56,389 nt of DNA from Gemmataceae bacterium (GTDB lineage: Bacteria > Planctomycetota > Planctomycetia > Gemmatales > Gemmataceae): assembly GCA_022614915.1 (NCBI GenBank), contig JAKEHV010000346.1:1-56389 (forward strand), written 5' to 3'. The notes under the pieces are model-generated. The model was not told the DNA's origin and made no database searches. It saw only the letters and a list, made by a program, of their open reading frames with translations. Positions 50,612 through 56,389 of this stretch are shown in pieces. The position numbers and the translations under genes were made by a program. Position 1 is the stretch's first letter, and each line of letters begins with the position of its first letter.

Positions 50612-53600
50612 TCAGGGCTCATCCGGTCTGGGCGGAAACGGCGCGCGTAACGGACGGTCCTGCGGCAGCAACACCGGCACGGGCACGCGAAACTGGTCCG
50701 GGTCGACCAGAAATAGATTCCGCTGGCCTTTGATCTTGTCCGTGTCGATCAGAATCATCTCCCGTCCCAAAAGCGCCTTACCAAGCACGTCCCAGAAGTA
50801 GCGCGTGTCGCTTAGCGCCGCCTGCAAGGCCAAGGTCTGCGTGCGCCTCTTTTGGTAATACTTCTGTGCTTCCGGCAATTCCAATCCGGCAAGCGCCGTT
50901 TCAGCCAAGAGCCAAAGTTCTTGCTGCAATGTCAAGTCCTTGCGCCCCTTGTCGCGCGCCACAAAGCGGGCCAAGTCGCCTTGGGCTTGCAGCGTCTTCT
51001 CCGTCTTGCCGGCCCGCGCTTGTGCTACGATTTTCACACTGTCCGATTTAGCCGTGTTTATTTTGCGCGAACTATTCTCCTCTGCCTCGTTGATTCTCCG
51101 GTCTCGATCTTCCATCGCCCGGGCGACTTTGTAATAGTCTGCGACCACGTCCGCAGGCGGGTGCAAGTCCAGCAAGGACACGCCTTCAATGTCGATGCCG
51201 AGCCCGCCGTATTCCTGGACACGTTCCTCGAGGCGTGCCAAAACTTCTTGTTGAAACTGTCCTCGATAAACCGTCAACAAATCATGAAACGGCCGGCCGG
51301 CGACCATGCCGCGCAGCACAGCTTCCGCGGTCGCGCGCAGCAGCTCTTCGCCGTTTTGCACCTCGAACAGAAAAACATACGGCTGCGACACCTTATAGCG
51401 CACGACTGCCTGCACATCGATCAGGTTCTTGTCCCCAGTGATCATGAGCGCCTCTTCCCCGAGGCGGTTGTCCCGATGCGGGGCGGTCCACGTCAGCGAT
51501 GCCTTCTGAACGGAGACAAGCGCTTGGCGAAAACCAACTTCAACGCTGCGGACGCGCTGCGAAACACGCGTCGCCTCCTCAATCGGCCACGGCCAGCGCA
51601 GGTGCCAGCCCGGCCCCAAGTCTGCGACGTGCCGGCCGAAGCGGCGCACGACGGCGACTTCGTCCGGCGCAACAATGCGCAGGCCCGTCGCAACGTAGAG
51701 AAGCAACAGCACACCGGCGCAGGGGAGCAGCAAACGCCGCCAGCGGTGGCCCAGCCAATGCACGAACTCATCGACGTTGAGGTTTTTCTCAAGCCAAACG
51801 TCAGATTGCCGGAGCCAGCCCTTCCAGCGCACAACGAACCGGCTCGACGCCGTGCGCTCGAACCACAACAGCCGCATTGAGTTCAGCAAGACCGCCAGCG
51901 AGCCGATCTGATGGTAGATGACGGCGACGATCGGCGACTCGTCGTACAAGTGAGCGGGAGCGAAGATCGGCCAAAGCCAAGCGGTCAGGACGATGCCGAT
52001 GGCGTTGACGGCAAAGGCGAAAATGATGATGTTCTGGTGGATGATGCGGACGGTTTCACGAGACAGCCGGACCAAGAGCGGCAAGGGCCGCAAGGGATCG
52101 CCCATGAGGACAACGTCGCCCGCCTCGGCGGCGATGTCGGCGCCCGTGCCGCCGATCGCCAGCCCGACATCCGCTCGCGCCAGCGCCGGCGCGTCGTTGA
52201 TGCCGTCCCCCACCATGGCGACCGACTTGTCGCTTCGCGCGTCGCGCCCCTTTCTTAGCTTTTCAACGAAAGCCGCCTTTTGCTCGGGCAGCAGTTCCGC
52301 ATGTATCTCGGAAAACTGCAAGTCGGCCGCCAACGCCTGCGCCGCAGCCGGTCGATCCCCCGTCAAGAGCACGATCGGTTCGACGCCCAACCCGCGCAAT
52401 TCTTCGAGCACGCCTGCCGCTTCCGGCCGCACGCGGTCGCGTGCGCCGATCGCGCCCAGCACGATGCCGCCGCGCGCGACGAACAACCCGGTTTGGCCGC
52501 GTTTGTCCAGCTCTTGCAAAAGCTGTTGCGCTTCCGGTGTCAGCACAATTCTCTGCTCTTCCAGCAAGCGGCGCGTACCGACCAGCAGCCTGCCTGAAGA
52601 AAGCGTAACAGAGATGCCCGCGCCGGGGTGTGCTTGAAAATCGCTGGCCTCTTCCAACGCCAGGCCGCGTTCCTTGGCCGCCTGCACGATGAGCCGCCCG
52701 ATGGGGTGCTCGCTTTGCTGCTCGGCAGAAGCCGCCAAACGCAATAGCTCGGCGGGATGCACGTCGCCCAGCGGCAGAATCTCGCCCAATTCCAGCTTGC
52801 CTTCGGTGATGGTCCCGGTCTTGTCAAAGGCGATTGCCTTGACGCCCGCGAGCCGTTCCAAGGCGCTGCCGCCTTTGAGCAAGACGCCGGTGCCCGCAAG
52901 CCGGCCCATGGCGGCAATGACGGCGGCCGGCGTGGCGAGAATGAGCGCGCACGGGCACGCCACCACCAGCACGGACAGCGTCGGATACATGCTCAGCGTC
53001 AGGGCGGTGCGAAAGCCCAAGCGCGGCGCGTCGGCCAGCCTGAACCAGCCCGCGCCGTAGTGCAGCATGCCGGCAAGAAACGTGAGCGCCGCCAGTCCCA
53101 GCACCACCGGCAGAAACAGCCGGGCCATGCGGTCCGCCGTCCGCTCGATGTTTCCTTTGTCCTTGAGCGCTTTGGCCGTCATCTCGATGACCCGGCCGGC
53201 CACGGTTTGCTCCGCCACCTGGCGCGCTTCGATTGTCAGCGCGCCGAATTGGTTCACCGAGCCGGCTAATACCTCGTCGCCCGGGCCTTTGTCCTGCGGC
53301 AAACTCTCGCCCGTTAGCGCGCTCGTGTCCACCGCGGACCGGCCCTCGAGCACCACGCCGTCCACCGGGATTTTGCCCCCCGGCTTGACGAGGACCTTGT
53401 CGCCGGCCGCAAGTTGGCTGGTCAGCACGCGCGTTTCCTGGCCATTCTCGATGCGCCAACAGCGGATCGGAAACACCTCGGCGATTTTGGCGACAGCGTT
53501 TTGCGTGCGCGCGAAAGTGAACGCCTCAAGGCACTCACCGATCATGCCGATGAGCACAACCTCGGCGGCCACCAAGGGCTCGTTGATCAGGATGGCGGCG

Positions 53601-53896
53601 ATGCAGGCCAACGCCAGCGCGAGATCGGCGCCGATGCGGCCCTCGAGGAGACTTTGCAACGAGGTATAGAGAATCCGCGCCCCGCCCAGAACCGCGGCAA
53701 TGAGTGCAAATCGAAAGCGATCGCCTTCGCCAAAGCCTCGTGGCCATGACGCGACAGAGGAGATGCCCATCCAGCCGGCGATGGTGGGCGCTAGATCGAG
53801 CGCGATGAGCGCGGCCAACAGGCCGGTCATGAGATAAAGCGGCAGCCGGCTTTCCTGGGCGAAGGCGGAATCGCTGTGGGAAATCTCACGGTGCAT
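50612..53896 (-). CDS. P1B-type metal ATPase fused to an HflK-like SPFH domain
   Basis: A 1094-residue protein from ATG 53896. Residues 1-720 are a complete heavy-metal P-type ATPase: TGES block, membrane metal site Cys-Pro-Cys at 314-316, phosphorylation motif DKTGT with Asp358, SEHPIGRLI and GDGINDAP near 563. No N-terminal metal-binding CxxC domain exists, and the last membrane helices carry HQIGSLAVLLNSMRL, unlike the usual Zn or Cu patterns. A further membrane segment near 720-738 is followed by an SPFH domain (APDEVAVVRRFGRHVADLGPGW) to the end. The two next genes are separate SPFH proteins. Metal and direction are unknown. Confidence 0.9.
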   Translation of the reverse strand: MHREISHSDSAFAQESRLPLYLMTGLLAALIALDLAPTIAGWMGISSVASWPRGFGEGDRFRFALIAAVLGGARILYTSLQSLLEGRIGADLALALACIAAILINEPLVAAEVVLIGMIGECLEAFTFARTQNAVAKIAEVFPIRCWRIENGQETRVLTSQLAAGDKVLVKPGGKIPVDGVVLEGRSAVDTSALTGESLPQDKGPGDEVLAGSVNQFGALTIEARQVAEQTVAGRVIEMTAKALKDKGNIERTADRMARLFLPVVLGLAALTFLAGMLHYGAGWFRLADAPRLGFRTALTLSMYPTLSVLVVACPCALILATPAAVIAAMGRLAGTGVLLKGGSALERLAGVKAIAFDKTGTITEGKLELGEILPLGDVHPAELLRLAASAEQQSEHPIGRLIVQAAKERGLALEEASDFQAHPGAGISVTLSSGRLLVGTRRLLEEQRIVLTPEAQQLLQELDKRGQTGLFVARGGIVLGAIGARDRVRPEAAGVLEELRGLGVEPIVLLTGDRPAAAQALAADLQFSEIHAELLPEQKAAFVEKLRKGRDARSDKSVAMVGDGINDAPALARADVGLAIGGTGADIAAEAGDVVLMGDPLRPLPLLVRLSRETVRIIHQNIIIFAFAVNAIGIVLTAWLWPIFAPAHLYDESPIVAVIYHQIGSLAVLLNSMRLLWFERTASSRFVVRWKGWLRQSDVWLEKNLNVDEFVHWLGHRWRRLLLPCAGVLLLLYVATGLRIVAPDEVAVVRRFGRHVADLGPGWHLRWPWPIEEATRVSQRVRSVEVGFRQALVSVQKASLTWTAPHRDNRLGEEALMITGDKNLIDVQAVVRYKVSQPYVFLFEVQNGEELLRATAEAVLRGMVAGRPFHDLLTVYRGQFQQEVLARLEERVQEYGGLGIDIEGVSLLDLHPPADVVADYYKVARAMEDRDRRINEAEENSSRKINTAKSDSVKIVAQARAGKTEKTLQAQGDLARFVARDKGRKDLTLQQELWLLAETALAGLELPEAQKYYQKRRTQTLALQAALSDTRYFWDVLGKALLGREMILIDTDKIKGQRNLFLVDPDQFRVPVPVLLPQDRPLRAPFPPRPDEP

Positions 53897-54069
53897 GCAC
53901 GCCGACGGGGTGGGAAACAAGGAAGCGCCAGGACGCCCCCCATCCTACGCCGAAATGCGCGGCGTTACAAGGGCCGGTGGAATCGTTCGCGACCGCTTTT
54001 GGCATGTGCATTGCAACGACATGTGAGCGACGTTCATTCAAAGTGACTCAATACAACGGGAGGAACATC

Positions 54070-54390
54070 ATGCCCCGCGGCGACAAGTCCAAATACACGT
54101 CCAAACAGAAACGGCAGGCCGAGCACATTGAAGAAGGCTATGAAGAGCGCGGCTTGTCTACCAAAGAAGCGAAACGGCGCGCCTGGGCGACCGTGAATGC
54201 CATGACAGGCGGCGGCAAGAAAAGCGGCGCCGGCCGCGGCAAGCGCGTCAACAAGGCGCCCGCGAAAAAGGGAGGACACAAAGGCGGGGCCGCTTCGGCC
54301 GCCCGGCCGTTCCGCGCCCGCTCCGCCTCGGCCAAAAAGGCGGCTCGAACCCGGGCCCGCCGCAGAAAAACCAGCGCCTCCTCAACCTAA
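54070..54390 (+). CDS. basic small protein, plasmid-stabilisation-like
   Basis: A 106-residue protein with GGGAGGA before ATG 54070. The N-terminal RGDKSKYTSKQKRQAEHIEEGYEERGLSTKEAKRRAWATVN resembles small proteins annotated as plasmid stabilisation proteins; the C-terminal half is Lys/Arg/Ala-rich and histone-like. DNA binding is plausible. No partner gene is adjacent. Confidence 0.75.
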   Translation: MPRGDKSKYTSKQKRQAEHIEEGYEERGLSTKEAKRRAWATVNAMTGGGKKSGAGRGKRVNKAPAKKGGHKGGAASAARPFRARSASAKKAARTRARRRKTSASST

Positions 54391-54461
54391 CGCAAGCACT
54401 CCAACGGAGTATCGATCCTAGCTGCTGCCTCCGTTTCTGCGTCAATTGCCCAAGACAAAAA

Positions 54462-54487
54462 CACGCCGCCCATTGAAAGGCGGCGTG
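54462..54487 (-). terminator. terminator of the CsbD-like gene
   Basis: CACGCCGCC (54462-54470) pairs with GGCGGCGTG (54479-54487); reading leftward the stem is followed by a run of T (GTTTTTG). Confidence 0.75.
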
Positions 54488-54526
54488 CTGCTTGGCGCTA
54501 CGTAGTGCTTCGCAAGCGCGACGGGT

Positions 54527-54723
54527 CTACTCATCGGCAGTCAGTCTGGCCTCAATGTCCTCGCGCGTTTGGCCGGTCTTCTCTTTGAGCAATCCGACAA
54601 ACCGTTCGTAGTCGCCCTTGGCCTGCAAGGCCGCGTCGTCGGTGATGGCGCCCCAAATCTGTTTTGCCTTGCCGACGACTTGCTCCCACCGGCCTCCCAC
54701 TTTTGTTTGGTTGAACTTTGCAT
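54527..54723 (-). pseudogene. CsbD-family stress protein with apparent frameshift
   Basis: A ribosome site GGAG and ATG 54723 start a frame that reads MQSSTKQK and then leaves the family. In another frame from about 54700, GGRWEQVVGKAKQIWGAITDD and RFVGLLKEKTGQTREDIEARL match CsbD, a small bacterial stress protein, up to the stop at 54527. A GTG at 54700 could start a 57-residue protein but has no ribosome site. One base missing in the AAAA run before GTGGGAGG would join both parts. The gene may be broken or the base call wrong. Confidence 0.7.
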
Positions 54724-54816
54724 GAAAATCTCCTGTCCAATAAAGGAACGATCTAGCGTCAGAATCACCTAGAGCCAGTCCACGTCGAACCGATGCTCCA
54801 TGATGCGAAACGGATC

Positions 54817-54905
54817 AAAAAAACCACGGGCCACGGTAGACCTCACCTCCGCATGAGCAATCAATCCCCCTCCCTGCGAAGCGTGAGGCCTACGGTGGCC
54901 CGTGG
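54817..54905 (-). terminator. long hairpin with T run, leftward terminator
   Basis: Arms of 23 bases (54824-54846 and 54883-54905) pair with two mismatches around a loop of 36 bases; on the minus strand seven T follow. It lies 97 bases downstream of the DUF3309 gene stop and would end that transcript. The length exceeds ordinary terminators in this window. Confidence 0.65.
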
Positions 54906-55002
54906 GTCTTTATGAAGGGAAGGCGCAGTCGCCGTCCCAAAAAACGCTCCGATCTCGTTGTGTGCCGAGAAAGGCAGCGTTGTCACTGCACGCTCTGTGC
55001 GC

Positions 55003-55188
55003 CTAACGCACGGTAATGGTCGGTCCCCATCCCCAGGGAATAAGGTTGAGGAGCAACAAGATAATTAGGACCAAGAGCAGCAGTCCCAATAGGCCGCTGG
55101 AACCATAGCCCCAGCCGCGCGAATAAGGCCACGTAGGCGTGGCGCCTAACAGCAACACAATCAGCACGATCAAAAGGAGAAGTCCCAT
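55003..55188 (-). CDS. DUF3309 family small membrane protein
   Basis: A 61-residue protein with AAGGAAA before ATG 55188. Two hydrophobic stretches (LLLLIVLIVLLLG and LLGLLLLVLIILLLL) flank the conserved TPTWPYSRGWGYGSSG, the signature of DUF3309. These proteins are widespread in soil and plant-associated bacteria and are of unknown function. The gene was not visible as a long frame because it is short. Confidence 0.88.
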   Translation of the reverse strand: MGLLLLIVLIVLLLGATPTWPYSRGWGYGSSGLLGLLLLVLIILLLLNLIPWGWGPTITVR

Positions 55189-55821
55189 GGTTATTTCCTT
55201 TCGTGTAGATTTCTCGTCGGGCCGCGACGCGCAGGTCAGTCCTGGGCCGCGTCTAGGAACAAAGTCGCAAACGACTGCCGCATTCCAAAAAAGAACGCGC
55301 CGAGGAACTTTCGTTTCTCGACGCGTCCTCGATAAAGGAAAGGTCAATCAAGTTGGACCTTTCCAGAGATTCCAAAGATCTAACAATGCCGCCATCAACC
55401 TTTGCTTTTCGCAATTGTGGGTGTCTCACAATGCCATCTGTTCGCAGCGGCGAATCCACCCGAGGTGAATTACCAATCCCGCAAAGCCTGTGCCAATGGT
55501 CGCGTACAGTGCGTCCAGAAACTCCTTTCGTGTTGCATTATTCTGTCTCGCCATAGCCTCACGTTGACGCTGCGTTTCTTAGCCGTCACTACCAAGCCCG
55601 TCGAATGCGCACGTGTGTTCTCACTATGAGGCGAGCCGCTTCCCGTTTGTCGCACTGCTTTCCATGGTGCGACTGGATTTTGCCATCAAGAGTCGCCGAG
55701 CCGTCCTTCCGAAGTCAAAATCAAGCGTTTGGTCTGTCGAAATCACCCCTTTCGCATTCCTGGCATACGGCTTGCTCATTGCCCGTGCGAATTCAGCAAA
55801 CCTCTTACAAAGGAGTCTCTC
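55189..55821. other. 633-base gap between DUF3309 and DUF4142 genes
   Basis: No gene is seen. GGAAAGGTC (55337-55345) pairs with GACCTTTCC (55356-55364), a hairpin without a T run. This is the divergent leader of both small genes; the promoters were not identified. Confidence 0.45.
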
Positions 55822-56346
55822 ATGACCCGCCTCCTCAGGATCGCTTCGTTCGCCGTCTTGTGTTCGTTGGTGTCGATAGGCATCGCCCAAGAACAGAAGG
55901 GCACGGAAAAGCTCCCGACTGACACCGACTTCCTCGTCAAGGCCGTGAGCACCGGCATTTTCGAAGTGAAGATAAGCGAGCAGGCCACGAAAAACGCGAA
56001 CGACACCGACGTCAAGGCGTTTGCCCAGAAATTGGCCACGGAGCACAAACAACTCAATCAGAATCTGTTGAAGCACGCTCAACAGACCAAGACCGCCGTC
56101 GCGACCGACTTGGCGAAGGACAAGCAGGCAAGACTGGATCAACTCGGCAAGCTTACCGGGGCGGCCTACGATCGCGAATTCATGAAACAGAATATCGAGG
56201 GACATGAGGCGTCCGTGAAGCTGTTCAAAAACCAATCGGAAAAAGGGCAGATTGCCGAACTGAGAAAATTCGCTCAGGAGGTGCTGCCGACCATCGAAAG
56301 ACATCTCAAGGAAGCCCGCGCCATCGCCGCGAAGCTGCCGAACTAG
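55822..56346 (+). CDS. exported DUF4142 protein
   Basis: A 174-residue protein with AAAGGAG at 55809-55815 before ATG 55822. The first 21 residues are a signal peptide. The helical DUF4142 domain follows: DTDFLVKAVSTGIFEVKISEQATKNANDTDVKAFAQKLATEH in pieces, then DREFMKQNIEGHEASVKLF and LRKFAQEVLPTIERHLKEA, the usual end. DUF4142 proteins belong to the ferritin-like group and are seen in stress-related contexts. No metal ligands are certain. Confidence 0.9.
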   Translation: MTRLLRIASFAVLCSLVSIGIAQEQKGTEKLPTDTDFLVKAVSTGIFEVKISEQATKNANDTDVKAFAQKLATEHKQLNQNLLKHAQQTKTAVATDLAKDKQARLDQLGKLTGAAYDREFMKQNIEGHEASVKLFKNQSEKGQIAELRKFAQEVLPTIERHLKEARAIAAKLPN

Positions 56347-56360
56347 CGACGAACGCGAAT

Positions 56361-56389
56361 TGTAGCCGCAGGCTTAGCCTGCGGCTACA
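56361..56389. repeat. hairpin repeat after the DUF4142 gene
   Basis: TGTAGCCGCAGGC (56361-56373) pairs perfectly with GCCTGCGGCTACA (56377-56389), loop TTA. It may be a terminator or a dispersed repeat; it ends at the window edge. Confidence 0.8.

Noticed and set aside
54541-54768. 75-codon leftward frame beginning MILTLDRSF
   Set aside because: Only its first codons after the ATG at 54723 match a gene start; the conserved CsbD residues are in another frame.
54817-54905. Riboswitch or structured RNA
   Set aside because: No conserved riboswitch core was recognised, and the T run fits a terminator.

Overview
The window comes from a GC-rich member of the Planctomycetota, most likely the Gemmatales/Gemmataceae. 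The lineage calls are from protein families: two DUF1501 proteins, a PSD1-type cytochrome protein (DUF1549/DUF1553), a DUF1592/DUF1552 pair, a TIGR02996 repeat-companion protein, exported proteins with an N-terminal LEER-x-L-P/A motif, and several families of short dispersed repeats that run through genes as well as between them. No prophage, transposase or CRISPR array was seen.

Layout. 1-6.6 kb: truncated dTDP-glucose dehydratase, HU with a clean promoter and terminator, small lipoprotein, queC, STAS protein, an overlapping radical SAM/metallophosphoesterase pair, a TIGR02996-LRR protein and a CoiA-like nuclease. 6.6-13.2 kb: secreted protein, DUF1501 plus PSD1 cytochrome operon, an overlapping pair of small unknown genes and a glutathione peroxidase. 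13.3-15.3 kb: an unknown gene and hemW, divergent, whose start codons overlap. 15.3-24.4 kb: a minus-strand Tad pilus locus (tadZ, tadA, tadB, tadC, two TadE-like, one TadG-like) followed by a Ser/Thr kinase. 24.6-30.6 kb: two sigma factors, dapB, a secreted cysteine hydrolase, a VOC protein and a hydroxyacid dehydrogenase. 31-37.5 kb: second DUF1501 protein, HEAT-repeat protein, a frameshifted beta-rich exported protein, an RTX-calpain-like protein and tRNA-Leu(CAA). 37.5-45.2 kb: DUF1592, MazF-type toxin-antitoxin, DUF1552, Fic and ankyrin genes on one strand. 45.3-48.6 kb: zinc-ribbon membrane proteins, EF-P and a lysine-rich exported protein. 48.6-53.9 kb: a three-gene operon in which a P1B-type metal ATPase is fused to an SPFH (HflK-like) domain and followed by two more SPFH proteins. 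54-56.4 kb: small stress-type proteins (basic plasmid-stabilisation-like protein, frameshifted CsbD, DUF3309, DUF4142).

The most unusual items are the P-type ATPase-SPFH fusion operon, the radical SAM/metallophosphoesterase pair whose phosphoesterase lacks the usual Asp-x-His metal motif, and the dispersed palindromic repeats that have been absorbed into reading frames (kinase, DUF1592, both TadE-like proteins, an HflC-like protein and the metallophosphoesterase). Functions are inferred from motifs read by eye; no database search was possible.
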